This document shows, piece by piece, positions 49,216-59,667 of a stretch of 64,000 bases of DNA. The position numbers and the translations under genes are program-made. How positions within the stretch are numbered: position 1 is the stretch's first letter; each line of letters starts with the position of its first letter. Below the pieces are notes generated by a model. The model did not search any database, was not told the origin of the DNA, and saw only the letters and a list, made by a program, of their open reading frames with translations. Source of the DNA: Eublepharis macularius (lineage: Eukaryota; Chordata; Lepidosauria; Squamata; Eublepharidae); assembly GCF_028583425.1 (NCBI RefSeq), contig NC_072791.1:9443868-9507867 (forward strand). The letters are read 5' to 3'.

Positions 49216-49545
49216 TCTATAGCAGTAAGAAAGAGCAAGAGTCCAGTAGCACCTATGAGAGCCAAGCTACAAGTGAGGCCTGACTCTTGTCAGCTTCCCT
49301 CAAGTTTGGATGGGAAATGTAGGCATCCTGGTCTTGCAGCTGTAATGGAGAGCCAAGCTGTAAAACCAGGATGCCTACATTTCCCATCCAAACTTGAGGG
49401 AAGCTGACAAGTGTCCAACCTCACTTGTAGCTCGGCTCTCAGACTAACCAAATTTGTGGTAGAGGATGAGCTTTATTAGCCTTGTTAGTCTGACAGGTGC
49501 TGCTAGTCTCTTGCTCTTTTCTACCGCTACAGACTAACCCGGCTA
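49216..49545. mobile_element. Palindromic repeat split by a second palindrome
   Basis: 49216-49256 (AAGAGCAAGAGTCCAGTAGC) and 49441-49545 (AGACTAACCAAATTTGTGG, TGCTAGTCTCTTGCTC) are the two parts of the common family. 49257-49440 is inserted between them. Confidence 0.8.
49257..49440. mobile_element. Foldback element with GAGAGCCAAGCTACAAGTGAG ends
   Basis: Inverted arms over almost the whole length, for example CTTCCCTCAAGTTTGGATGG / CCATCCAAACTTGAGGGAAG. The ends resemble the GGGCCAAGCT family but the interior is different, so it may be a sister family. Confidence 0.8.
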
Positions 49546-49552
49546 CCCATTT

Positions 49553-49620
49553 TAATGAAATCCTAAACGGAGTGACTCCAGTCTAAGCCCATTGGAGTAA
49601 CTCTACTTAGGATTTCACTG
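49553..49620. mobile_element. Short palindromic MITE, AGTTACTCCAGTCTAAG family, copy 3
   Basis: ATGAAATCCTAAACGGAGTG at the left, AGGATTTCACTG at the right; part of the right arm is missing. Confidence 0.75.
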
Positions 49621-51091
49621 TGAGGCGTCCATGAACTCCAAGCCTGCTGTCTCACCCAAGCGCGTGTTCCGGGGTTTGGGGTTACGTGTAAATCGCGTTC
49701 AGAGTAATCGCCTAAGCAATGGCTGAGCCGGTGAGATGGCAAAGGATCAGCCCATTTTTTTTTAAAAAAAATGTTTAAGAGTTCCCACTTTTAAAAGGCT
49801 GTGATAAAATAAATCGTTGCCGAGTTTGTGCTGGGATCTTTGGGAATTAGAAGGCGGGAATGTTTTGCGGGCGTTGCAGGTCACCACCCTTAGAGGAATC
49901 ATCCCCAAATAACCCAACGGCTTTTCCCCCCAGGGTACCTAACCCATTCACACGTGCAGCTGGATCACGTGTTTGGATCCCTCCCCACTAGGCAAGCGTG
50001 TGCACTGGTTGGGGAGAGGGGCATTGCGCGTGAACTGGCAAATGAAAACGGCGCATGCAGCCGCGATGGCGCGTTCACGCGTTCGAATAGCAGCTCGGGG
50101 AACGACCCACAACATGCACGTGTGAACGAAGAACCCGCGCATCTAGCCAATAGTTCTTACTGCGCGTCGCCTGTTCTCAGCTCCCCTCTTTGGCCCTTCA
50201 CCAAGGAATGTCATAAAACCAGGGATCAGATCCGAAACATTTCTACTCGGAGGTAAGTCCCACGGTGTTCAGGAAAACCCCTAGAAAATGGGGTTTATGG
50301 TAAATGGGGTAAATGTGAAATTAAATTCCACACCTCCCCGAAGCTTTTTTGGGGGGTGGGGTGGGGTGTGTGTGTGTGTGTTTTGAGTCTCTGAAGTCCA
50401 GGGCTGCTCGCGTCTCTCTGTCCATCCAATGCAGACCCACAGACATGCCCTTCTTAACCCGCCCTCCCCAATACAGCCACACGACCAACGGACACATTGT
50501 CGAAGGCTTTCCCAGTGTAACCGCACCAACGGACACTTCCCCGGAGCGATAGTAGACTGGATCGCTCCCCCTCTTGCCCTACGGAATGGGCCCGATCCGG
50601 CGCCGCACGTGCCATGCCGTGGCTGGATCGGGGCCACGGTCCGAAGGGGAGAGAAATGGAAGGGGGAGGAGAGCTGCAGGGGGTCTGCGCTCGCGTTTTC
50701 GTGCCCCACCCCAGGAAAGGATCCGCTGCCCCTGTTTATATTTGCATTCGAGGCTCCCCCTGCCGTGCGAAGGCGCCTGGGGATTCTCCTCGGGGCTGAG
50801 ACCTCTGCTGTGTGAAGGGAAAGAAAGCGAGTTTGAAGACAGCCTGGGAGTTTGGAAAGGACCAACGCGCGGATTTAGAACTAGGGCACAAGCAGGGATG
50901 GTTGGAGGGAGTGGGGTGGGGAGTTAAGACCTAAGAAAGGGTTGGTGCGGTTGCATTGGGGGGTCTTCCAGCCTTTCAGCTGTTGAGCAAAAAGAGCAGA
51001 AATTCAGAGAGGAAGAAAGGAAGGAATAGTTCAACCTATGCCCCCAAGGGCAATTTCCCCATGCCTCCTCATTGCCCCCATCTTCAATAAG
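49621..51091. other. Intergenic, unique
   Basis: Unique sequence, CpG-rich at 50400-50700. ORFs on both strands overlap without a recognisable family. A single TACTCGGAGGTAAGTCCCAC motif at about 50245 belongs to the diffuse family noted in the findings. Confidence 0.45.
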
Positions 51092-51338
51092 AATTAGATC
51101 CTAAAGATACCAAGAAAGGAATAGATTTGCTCCTTCTTTGCCAACCTCCAAATGAGGCCTGGAGATCTGAAATTACAACTGATCTCCAGACTACAGAGAC
51201 GAGTTCTCCTGGAGAAAATGGCTGCTTCGGATGGTATGGCGTCATACCCCACTGACGCCCCTCACTTCCCCCAACCCCTTCTTCCTCAGGCTCCACCCCC
51301 AAATTTCCAGGAATCTCCCAACTCGGAGCTGGCAACCC
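51092..51338. mobile_element. Interspersed repeat, GGAGATCTGAAATTACAACTGA type
   Basis: Carries ATTACAACTGATCTCCAGAC, GGAGAAAATGGCTGCTT, CAGGCTCCACCCCCAAAT and GAGCTGGCAACCCTAC. I know this string as a very abundant squamate repeat. Fragments recur at about 59117-59165 and 62570-62605. Confidence 0.65.
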
Positions 51339-51499
51339 TACTTCTCATTTCGATTTAATATGATGGCAAAGCTGTCTTAAGGTCACCGATTTTAGGACTC
51401 TCTTAAAGCTCAGAAAGACACCATTCTGTTGGACTGTGCACTTCTGTCCTTCCAGGAAGATTCAGTGGGAGCAAGAGTGCATTCTATTAATCCTTCTTC

Positions 51500-51995
51500 T
51501 TACTATATTTCATGCCACCTTTCCTCCAATGAGCTCAGCATTGCATGTATGGTTTTTCCCTTCCCAGATTTTATCCTCACTAAAAACCTGGGGAGACGCA
51601 TGGTGCAGAGTGGTAAGCTGCAGTACTGCAGTCCAAGCTCTGCTCGGGACCTGAGTTCGATCAGGTAGCTGGCTCAAGGTTGACTCAGCTATCCTTCCAA
51701 GGTTGGCAAAATGAGTACCGAGTTTCCTGGGGGTAAAGTGTAGATGACTGGGGAAGGCAATGGCAAACCACCCCATAAAAAGTCTGCCAAGAAAACGTCG
51801 TGATGCAACATCCCCCTATGGGCCAGTAATGACTCGGTCCTTGCACAGGGGACTACCTTTACCTACCTAAAACCCTGGGAGAGAAGCTAGGATGAGAGAT
51901 GGAGAGACTGTCCCAAGATCACATAGTGAGCTTGACGGCAAAATGGGGATTTGAACCCAGGTCTTTAACCTCCAACCACTCCATCAAACCAGCTC
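51500..51995 (-). mobile_element. Older tRNA-SINE split by a Sauria SINE
   Basis: Left part CATGCCACCTTTCCTCCAAT to TTTTATCCTCAC; right part GGGGATTTGAACCCAGGTC and CCACTCCATCAAACC. Both belong to the ATTTATTT-tail family on the minus strand. The join is at the duplicated site at 51581-51592 and 51868-51879. Confidence 0.75.
51593..51867 (+). mobile_element. Sauria-type SINE, full length
   Basis: tRNA-related head with A box GTGCAGAGTGGTAAGC and B box GAGTTCGATCAG; middle GGCAATGGCAAACCACCCC; 3' part AGTAATGACTCGGTCCTTGC and CAGGGGACTACCTTTACC, which is the Bov-B-related tail of Sauria SINEs. Flanked by TAAAAACCTGGG and TAAAACCCTGGG (one mismatch), a 12-bp target duplication. Confidence 0.92.
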
Positions 51996-52103
51996 TCACC
52001 ATAATAACTTTCTTTCCCCCATTCCTTTCCCAGCCATATAATTCTCTAGGATCCATTTTTGAAGGTTGGGAAATGCCCCGTTGTTGGAGGGAGTGGAGAC
52101 CTG

Positions 52104-52936
52104 TGATGAGTATTTGTGACTTGCTTAGAAAAGTCCAGATGGAACCTCAGAACATGAGCAGCGGTGTCAGAACAGGCCAATGCATCCTTCCAACCAAAAC
52201 AAAACATCCAAATGTAAGATACTGGATGGGGGATACACTTCTGGGCAGTAGTATATGTGAAAGGGATCTTGGGGTAAGAGTGGACTGTAAACTGAATATG
52301 AGCAGTCAGTGTGATGCGGTGGCAAAAAAGGCTAATTCAATCCTGGGTTGTATCAAAGGGGCCATAGCGTTGAAATCTCAGGAGGTCATAGCCCCTCTCT
52401 ATAGTGCCTTGGTCAGGCCACACCTGGAGTATTGTGTGCAGTTCTGGAGGCCTCACTTCAAAAAGAATGTGGACAAAATCGAGAGGGTGCAGAGGAGAGC
52501 GACGAGGATGATCAGGGGTCTGGAGACTGAGCCCTACGAGGAAAGGCTGAGGGCCTTGGGAATGTTTAGTTTGGAGAAGAGGAGGTTGAGGGGGGACATG
52601 ATTGCTCTCTTTAAATATTTGAAAGGCTGTCATTTGGAGGAGGGCAGGGAGCTGTTCCAGTTGGCAGCAGAGAGTAGGACCTGAAGCAATGGGCTTAAAT
52701 TACATGCACAAAGGTACCGGCTGGATATTAGGAAAAACTTTTTCACAGTCAGAGTAGTTCAAAAGTGGAATCAGCTGCCTGGGGAGGTGGTGAGCTCCCC
52801 TTCACTGGCAGTTTTCAAGAAGAGGCTGGATGAATCTTTGTCAGAGATGCTTTAGGCTGATCCTGCACTGGGCAGGGCGTTGGACTAGATGGTTTGTATG
52901 GCCCCTTCCAACTCTATGATTCTATGATTCTAAGAA
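52104..52936 (+). pseudogene. CR1 LINE 3' end with reverse transcriptase C-terminus
   Basis: The frame reads KKANSILGCIKGAIALKSQE, YSALVRPHLEYCVQFWRPHF, IERVQRRATRMIRGLE and FSLEKRRLRGDMIALFKYLK, the well-known CR1 ORF2 C-terminal block. A TGA at 52682-52684 interrupts the frame; it continues SNGLKLHAQRYRLDIRKNFF to a natural-looking TAG at 52853-52855. The 3'UTR ends in ATTCTATGATTCT repeats, the CR1 hallmark. 5'-truncated and inactive. Confidence 0.95.
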
Positions 52937-52942
52937 CAGGTG

Positions 52943-53155
52943 GCCCTGACCTGGATAGCCGAGGCAAGCCCAGTTCCATCAGATCTTGGAAGCTAAGCAG
53001 GGTCAGCCTTGGTTAGTAATTGGATGGGAGACCTCCAAAGAAGACCACGGTTGCAGAGACAGGCAATGGCAAACCACCTCTTGCCTTGAAAACCCTGTCA
53101 GGGGTTACCATAAGTCAGCTACGACTTGATGATGCTCTCCACCATCCAGGAAAAA
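52943..53155 (+). mobile_element. 5S-rRNA-derived SINE
   Basis: The head matches 5S rRNA: CAGATCTTGGAAGCTAAGCA, then GTTAGTAATTGGATGGGAGACC, which includes the internal A box and C box of 5S genes. The 3' part, GGCAATGGCAAACCACCTC and CCATAAGTCAGCTACGACTTG, is a LINE-type tail. It is a SINE and not a 5S gene: the 3' third of 5S is replaced and the 5' end diverged. Confidence 0.92.
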
Positions 53156-53210
53156 GTGACACTATCAAGGTGGTCCCTCCCGATCGTAACATGCCTTCCT
53201 CAGGATCTGC

Positions 53211-53725
53211 AGAATAGAATAATAGAATCATAAGGTTGGAAGGGATCTCCATGGTCATCAACCCACTGCACAATGCAGGAAATTCACAACTACCTCCTCC
53301 CCCACACCCCCAGTGACCCCCGTTCCATGCTCAAAAGATGGCAAATCATTGTCTGGATCCCTAGCCAAACTGGCCTGGGAAAAATTGCTTCTTGGCCTCA
53401 AAGTGGCAATTGGCATTACCCTGGGCATGTAAGAAGGGGCCACGAGAACTAAGCACTGATGTAGCCCATCCTGCCCTCCCTCTCATGATCTGCACAGGTT
53501 CACAGAATCAGCATTGCTGTCAGATGGCCATCTAGCCTCTGCTTAAAAACCTCCAAAGAAGGAGAGCCCACTAACTCCTCCTGAGGAAGCCTGTTCCACT
53601 GAGGGACTGCTCTGTCAGGAAGTTCTTCCTAATGTTTAGCCGAAAACTATAAAACTATTAAACTATCAATTTAATTTCAACCCGTTCGTCCTGGTCCGGA
53701 CCTCATCCTGGTCTGGAAGGGGGCA
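53211..53725 (-). mobile_element. CR1 LINE 3' end, minus strand
   Basis: Begins with AGAATAGAATAATAGAATCA (complement of the CR1 terminal octamers), then GGTTGGAAGGGATCTCCATG, CTGCACAATGCAGGAAATTC and GAGGAAGCCTGTTCCACTGA, all reverse complements of CR1 3' sequence. No reading frame retained. Confidence 0.9.
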
Positions 53726-54751
53726 AAAGTGAAGCAAACTATTCATTTTGGACATGCAATAATAGCATTGTCGTTACCGTGGATGATGGTAATTTCAAAC
53801 AGCTTTCCAGCGCCTAGCTAGAAGTTTCACAAATTTCTAAGGGAGGCCCAGTCAAGTTTAAAAGGTTGAAAGCAGAGAACAGCAGGGGGCGCTGGCGATG
53901 ATTTGTCACCTTGAACCCCCAAAGGTTTCTCTGGGGGCCGGCTCCCTAAAGAAATAGCCTTGTCTAGAAGCAGACAGAGAGAAAGGGCTGCCTGCCCCAA
54001 TCCTTCATTCAAACCGATGTGCAAAACAACATCCTATGGCGTTTATGTGTGGATGGAAGGGAAGCGGGAAGAGAAAATATATCTTAATCTGAGCATTTTA
54101 CTTTGGGCAGTCGATGCAGGAAAGAGGCGGAGGACTTTTTAAAATAGCTCCTCCATATGGTAGGGCTAAAATAAATAAAGAGACATCCCAAATCATAGTG
54201 CTCACGTGTGTGCGCGCACACACACAGAGCAATTCTCTCCACCTTTATCACCGCGGACTGGCTTTTTATCCCCTGCCCTCAATTCTGGAATTGAATCAGG
54301 GCTATTTGATGGGAAATCATGGGCATTTTCTGCCATTTTTGTTACCTTCCTTTGTTAGGAAAGTTCTATTCTAAGAAAAAAAAGAGGCCAGCGAGCTGTT
54401 TTTCAGGTTTCTCTCTCTCTCTCTCTGTGATTTCCTTCACCCCCCTCAGGAACACCTCTATTCACAACCCACGAAGCCTCCAAAGCCCTGTGTTACTAAA
54501 CTTTCTGAGGTCTGACAGTTTGAGACTAACCGAAACCGAAATATCAGTTTTTTCTACCTTGCTTTTAACATGTGCAATGTACATTTGCTCCAGGGTGGTG
54601 TTTTTAGGGGCAAACCTTGTTGGAAATAGCAATGACTGGTGTACAAGAAGGAAGAAGAGAAGAAGACCCTTCCACACAGGGGGCAGCAAGGGACAGTTAG
54701 TTAGGATAGTGAGGGAAACTCTCTTGTTTCCTAAAGGTCATTTCCTTGTCT

Positions 54752-55001
54752 TAATAATAATAATAACATTCGATTTATATACCGCCCTTCAGGACAACTT
54801 ATTGCCCACTCAGAGCGGTTTACGAAGTATGTCATTATTATCCCCACAACAAAACACCCTGTGAGATGGGTGGGGCTGAGAGAGCTCCAGAGAGCCGTGA
54901 CTAGCCCAAGGTCACCCAGCTGCCTTCAAGTGGAGGAGTGGGGAATCAAACCCGGCTCTCCAGATTAGAGTCCTGCGCTCTTAACCACTACACCAAACTG
55001 G
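54752..55001 (-). mobile_element. tRNA-derived SINE, GTGTAGTGGTTAAGAGC family
   Basis: (AAT)n tail, ACATTCGATTTATATACCGC, then CCCTGTGAGATGGGTGGGG, and CTTAACCACTACACCAAACT at the right. Preceded by CTAAAGGTCATTTCCTTGTC, which recurs at 55180. Confidence 0.9.
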
Positions 55002-55002
55002 T

Positions 55003-55176
55003 GTAGTGGGATGAAAATATTTGAGAACAGAAAATATTCCTGTTCTCGAAAATATTTGAGAACAGAAAATATTCCTGTTCTCGAAAATATTCGAGAATGA
55101 AATGAAGACGTTGGATTCGTCCCACTACAAAATATTGGGACGAATCCAATGTCTTCATTTCCTGTTCTCATTCGAC
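55003..55176. repeat. Foldback with a 35-bp tandem repeat
   Basis: Two tandem units of GAAAATATTTGAGAACAG plus AAAATATTCCTGTTCTC at about 55015-55085, then a hairpin: TTGGATTCGTCCCACTAC opposite GGGACGAATCCAATGTC, with arms containing GAAATGAAGAC / GTCTTCATTTC. No coding potential. Confidence 0.85.
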
Positions 55177-55201
55177 ATGCTAAAGGTCATTTCCTTGTCT
55201 T

Positions 55202-55202
<1 letters not shown>

Positions 55203-55259
<57 letters not shown>

Positions 55260-55488
55260 TTCAATTTATATACTGCCCTTCAGGACAACTTAATGCCCAC
55301 TCAGAATGGTTTACAAAGTATGTTATTATTATCCCCACAACATACACCCTGTGAGGTGGGGCTGAGAGCACTCCAGAGAACGGGGAATGGCCCAAGGTCA
55401 CCCAGCTGGCTTCAAGTGGAGGAGTGGGGAATCGAACCTGGCTCTCCAGATTAGAGTCCCACGCTCTTAACCACTACATCAAACTGGC
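55203..55488 (-). mobile_element. tRNA-derived SINE with long (CAA)n tail
   Basis: (CAA)n at 55203-55258 is the SINE tail in reverse, followed by TTCAATTTATATACTGCCC and CTTAACCACTACATCAAACT at the right. Flanked by CTTGTCTT at 55194-55201 and 55490-55497. Confidence 0.9.
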
Positions 55489-55639
55489 TCTTGTCTTCTT
55501 TTGGGCTAAACAGGGCAATATCTACCTTCTCTCTCCTCCAAATTCCTCTCCCTCTAAGATGTAGTTAGATAGACAGCATCTATCCCCTTTAATATCAAAT
55601 ATGGAGTTCCTAAATAAACTCTTTTAAGCTTTAATCAGT

Positions 55640-56250
55640 AGTGCGTAACTACCACTGTGTTATTTAGCACTCCTGCTAACAAACCTAAACACACGTTCTT
55701 CCGCAGAACTCTTCCTCTTAATGGCTATGCAATTTCTAGGACGACAACACAACCAAAGAATGAAACTGGAACTGTGTGTTGGTGGAACTGGTTCGAGTTG
55801 ACCCAAGCTTGCACTACTGAGGGAAAAGGACCAAGAGGAGCCCATAACACAACCAGTAGGCAACCTACACCTTTAGTTGGGTTCTCAACAATAGCTCCCT
55901 GCTCTACGGGGGAATTAAATATCCTACCCAGTTCGACCAGCCTCATTATCTCAGTATGCTGATAGTCCCAAAACGGAGGCGGTCATAGACGGTTGCACAT
56001 TACAACACATTGCCAACAGCCCAGATGAAGGGCTGCTAGCTCAGGATACTATCAGATCAACGCTTCCGTGACTGCCCTTTGGCTGACGTTGACTCGCTAT
56101 CCCATACCTTCATTCACTGTCCAAAGCACAAACGAATCAGAGAGAGATTCTTTAAAAAAAAAAACGGCTACTGAGGCATTCGGACATTCCTGACGCCTCA
56201 AAATTAAGACAAGGACTGTGTAGCTGTCATGTATCCACCTCATCCATGCC
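55640..56250 (+). pseudogene. Possible LINE ORF2 C-terminal remnant
   Basis: Around 56048-56160 one frame reads DQRFRDCPLADVDSLSHTFI followed by HCPKHKRIRERF. CP...H...CP spacing is typical of the zinc-knuckle-like motif at the C-terminus of several non-LTR reverse transcriptases. Frames change upstream and downstream. I cannot name the clade; the spacing could also be chance. Confidence 0.4.
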
Positions 56251-56564
56251 ATTATTTTAAGCTGAGCTGTTACAATGAACCATTATTAATGCTGTACTTT
56301 AATGTCATATTGCCAATGCCATAAATTGCCTTGCTTTCACAGGCCTACTGAAACTGCAGGTGCCTTATCTAACTGCTTTGAAGCCCCCAGAGCTTCTGAC
56401 CTTGTAAACTGTCCATTCTCATGAATCACTGTGTTTCAACTTTAATCTTATGCCTCCCTAGTGTCTAGACTTGGTAGGTAAACTATGCGAAGAAGTACTC
56501 AAGACTGTTTCGTGCCAGAAAGTATGTTTTACTGTTGGGAGGGGGGATGAGTAATTGTGCTCTA

Positions 56565-56715
56565 TGAGTGATTTCGCACACGTTGGATAATGCACTTCCA
56601 ATCCTCTTTATAGATCATTTGCAACGGATTTTGTTGTGTGCAGAGCAAAAAATCCACCTCGAACGATTGATAAAGTGCATTGAAAGTGCATTATCCAACG
56701 TGTGCGGAATCAGCC
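56565..56715. mobile_element. GTTGGATAATGCACTTCC MITE, copy 4
   Basis: Left GAGTGATTTCGCACACGTTG, right CAACGTGTGCGGAATCAGCC, core ATTTGCAACGGATTTTGTTG. Flanks TAT / TAT suggest a possible 3-bp duplication. Confidence 0.87.
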
Positions 56716-57647
56716 TATAAGAAGAATGATTTTCACACGTTTAGGTATTCCTGTCAACTTGCTTATATGCTGCTTTTCTTCTGAGCTGTCCTATGGGCAT
56801 ATCTCTGGAATTGATTGGATCTCTGAATAAAGCCTTTCAACCAAGATCATGGATTTCTTGCTGCGAGGGTACAGGGGTTTATCTGCCATCGCCTGTCATC
56901 CATAGACTGACAGTAGCCTTTGTACAAACTGCATTGTAGACGTGGCAACCTTTTCTTTAGCTGATATTTTTAATTCTTAAACTTTGTTAGAGTTTATGGC
57001 CTACGGGCTGTTAAGCTGAAGAAACTGAGTGGAAAATAAACCATCGCCAAGGGTGTCGTTACAAAGGATAAGGGGTCTGGAAACAGCCCCTACTCTGCAA
57101 TCTAGGCGCTAGTCACAATTCCTTCCTTCCTGGACTGCCCTTGGTATGCACTCCATCAGCTCTAAACGGATCTCCTTGGACAAATATGAGTTTTCAGAAT
57201 GGCATTGCTTAGGTGTCCCCTAAATTAACTCAAGTGTCAGCTTACCAATGTGTTGTGTGAATGAGACAAACGCATATGTTGCACGAGGACCTAGGAGCTA
57301 GGGTTTCACTATATACCTGGAAATGAAGCCAGGTTTACCCAGGCAAAATGTGTGAAAAGGCTTCGGTGTCAGCAGTGCTGTGTTGGCAACAAATTGTTGA
57401 GAGTTGTAGCCGTCGTGGCCCTGATCGCTGCTAAAATTGGATCTCTAGGGGATCAGTACTAGCTGGTTTTAGTTACGGTTTTTTTTAACTGTAGGGATTA
57501 ACATGCATTAAAAAATCATATTGGACCAGAAATGTGAGTTGAGTTATTAGTAGAGCCCAATTGCAGGGAGAGCGGGCTATACAGTGAATGAAATAAAAAA
57601 TAATAAATAAATAGAACGTGAGTGATGCTACCGGATTCAGACTTGCA
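56716..57647. other. Intergenic, unassigned
   Basis: AT-rich DNA with an AATAAAG at about 56826. No ORF or known repeat identified. Confidence 0.4.
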
Positions 57648-58125
57648 TGTTTGGTGTAGTGGTTAAGAGCGGCAGGACTCTAACCTGGAGAACCAGTAGA
57701 AAAGAGCAAGAGTTCAGTAGACCAAGAAAATTTGCGGTAGGGTATGAGCTGTCGTGAGCCACAGCTCACTTCTTTAGATACCAGGGCTGAATCCAGACAC
57801 CCGCGGAGCTTCCCGGCGTTGCGCTAAATGTTCACTAAACACCCAGAAGTGTAGCGTCTTTCTAGCGCGATTTCGGTGGGATGCTCCGCAGGTGTGTGGA
57901 TTCAGCCCAGGTTGGATTCCCCACTCCTCCACATGAAGCCAGCCAGGTGACCTTGGGTCAGTCACAGCTTCTCAGAGCTCTCTCAGCCCCACCCACCTCA
58001 CAGGGTGATCGTAGTGAGAATAATAATAATAACACACTTTGTTAACACTCTGAGTGGGTGTTAAGTTGCCCTGAAGGGTGGTATATAAATCGAATATTTG
58101 TTGTTGTTGTTGTTGTTGTTGTTAT
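57648..58125 (+). mobile_element. tRNA-SINE interrupted by two other elements
   Basis: SINE head 57648-57698 (TTGGTGTAGTGGTTAAGAGC) resumes at about 57909 with GGTTGGATTCCCCACTCC and ends TATATAAATCGAATATTTG plus (TTG)n. Between lie a half copy of the common palindromic family (57699-57782) and a foldback at 57783-57908. Confidence 0.85.
57783..57908. mobile_element. Palindromic MITE, GGGCTGAATCCAGACACC family
   Basis: Left GGGCTGAATCCAGACACCCG with CGGAGC; right GCTCCGCAGGTGTGTGGATT with CAGCCC. Only copy in the window. Inserted in the SINE complex at 57648-58125. Confidence 0.82.
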
Positions 58126-59667
58126 ATTCCAGGAGTACCCATCCCAAAGCAGATGCCTCCATTATATAAATCAAATGTTATTTTTATGTTATTGTTATTG
58201 TGCTTGAATTTTGCAAGAATCTGGTTGTTTCTTTGGCTCTGGGAACTCCGAATGCATTGGGACCCTTTATTCTCAGCCACTCAGTAGTTCAGCTCACACC
58301 CTGCTTATTTTTTGCAAAATTACAATTCTTTACAATGTTCACTATAGAAGTCAAGGATATACAATGAAATCCGGCTCGTTCCACCTGCATAAGAAAAACA
58401 ATAATGTTTATTCCTCTTTGATAAGAACTATTGTGAATACTTACCGTCATTGTCCAGGGATTCCTTCGGGACTGTTACGGCATCTTTGCACCGGCAAACA
58501 AGGGAACTCTTTTCTTATCTTTTGCAAAGCTGTGATATTGGCATGTTGAGCTTTGTTGCTCGGCCGTTTGCCTTTAAATGTTTCATCGTATAGCCTTGCC
58601 TTCTACAGTGAACATTGCAATGAATTGTAATTTTATGTAAGATTGTAACTTAGGTATTTATTAACATATGCACGAGGTCACTTTAAAACTTCTATAATAT
58701 AAAAATATTTAAAATTTCTATAAATAGTTTTATTTCTGATTGTCAGTAAGGGGACCTTAGGTGTGGTTATCCGCTGTTGGTTTGGTAGACCGTAGTTCAC
58801 GGCAGGGGTTTGGGATCACAGCCTCAGCTTCCTTCCCTTCTCCCTCCCTTCAGCTTTGCAGCAAGTATGTGGTGGATGGGCCCCATTCCTTGCCCGATTG
58901 GTGCCTTCCAAGAACTGGCAACTCTAAAGATGAAGGGACCTGAAGGTCCTGCTAGGTGACGCCAATGGGCAGCAAATTCCATTCAAAATACGGGCTGAGT
59001 CTTAGCGGCTTTGGTTTGTTGCACTCTGGGAACAGAAGTGCCTCCGCATGAGAGGGACATACCCTTGGTAGGCAGGTTTCTTCTCCTGGTTTCTCTAGTG
59101 TTGCCATTTTGTCCAAGATGGATTTGAGATCTCCAGCCTGCAAGCATCTCCATCTTGGAGGTGGGCCACTCACAGTTTGGGAGCCAAAGAAAGGCGGCTA
59201 GGTGCGCTGGCAATGGGACCGAGGCTTCTTATAGCAGCATCGCTTCTCTCTTTCAGAGCTACAGGTTGCTTCTTTTGCCAGCCTGTGAGCTCACCAGCTT
59301 GCTGCTCCAAGCACTTGGTGAGTATTAAGGGGCAATCGGTGGCTCGCAGTCTTCTAAATAACAGCCTGCATTCAGCATCCCAGCACCCAGAGTAAACATG
59401 TGTTCGTTGGCTCGAAAGACCTTTCAGTGACACCAGCCATTTGCCAAGATGGAATCATTGTATGTAATGGATAATTGCTCAGCAATTAAACAATTTGGAA
59501 GCCATGAGGCAGGATCATTAGAGTAGAAACAAATGGAAGGCGGATTGGTCTTTATGAAACAGCAGCCACCCTAAGAGAGAGCTCAACAGAGCTGCTCTGA
59601 GGGGAAAAAATGGCCGACTTTTTTCTTTTTAATGCCTAGATTTGTTTCCTGAGAGAGGAAGCGAGGC
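58126..59667. other. Intergenic, mostly unassigned
   Basis: AT-rich unique DNA. 59117-59165 (GAGATCTCCAGCCTGCAAGC) resembles the repeat at 51092. No gene recognised. Confidence 0.4.

Noticed and set aside
52104-52855. A functional reverse transcriptase gene
   Set aside because: Only the C-terminal end of CR1 ORF2 is present and an in-frame TGA interrupts it.
52943-53060. A 5S ribosomal RNA gene
   Set aside because: The internal promoter matches but the 5' end and last third do not, and it continues into a LINE-type SINE tail.
55657-55962. 101-codon ORF
   Set aside because: No recognisable protein family. It is adjacent to a possible LINE remnant and better explained as chance or repeat.
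56533-56928. A solo LTR (TGTTGGG start, AATAAAG, ACTGACA end)
   Set aside because: No matching short target duplication at the ends and a MITE lies inside. The signals are too weak to call.
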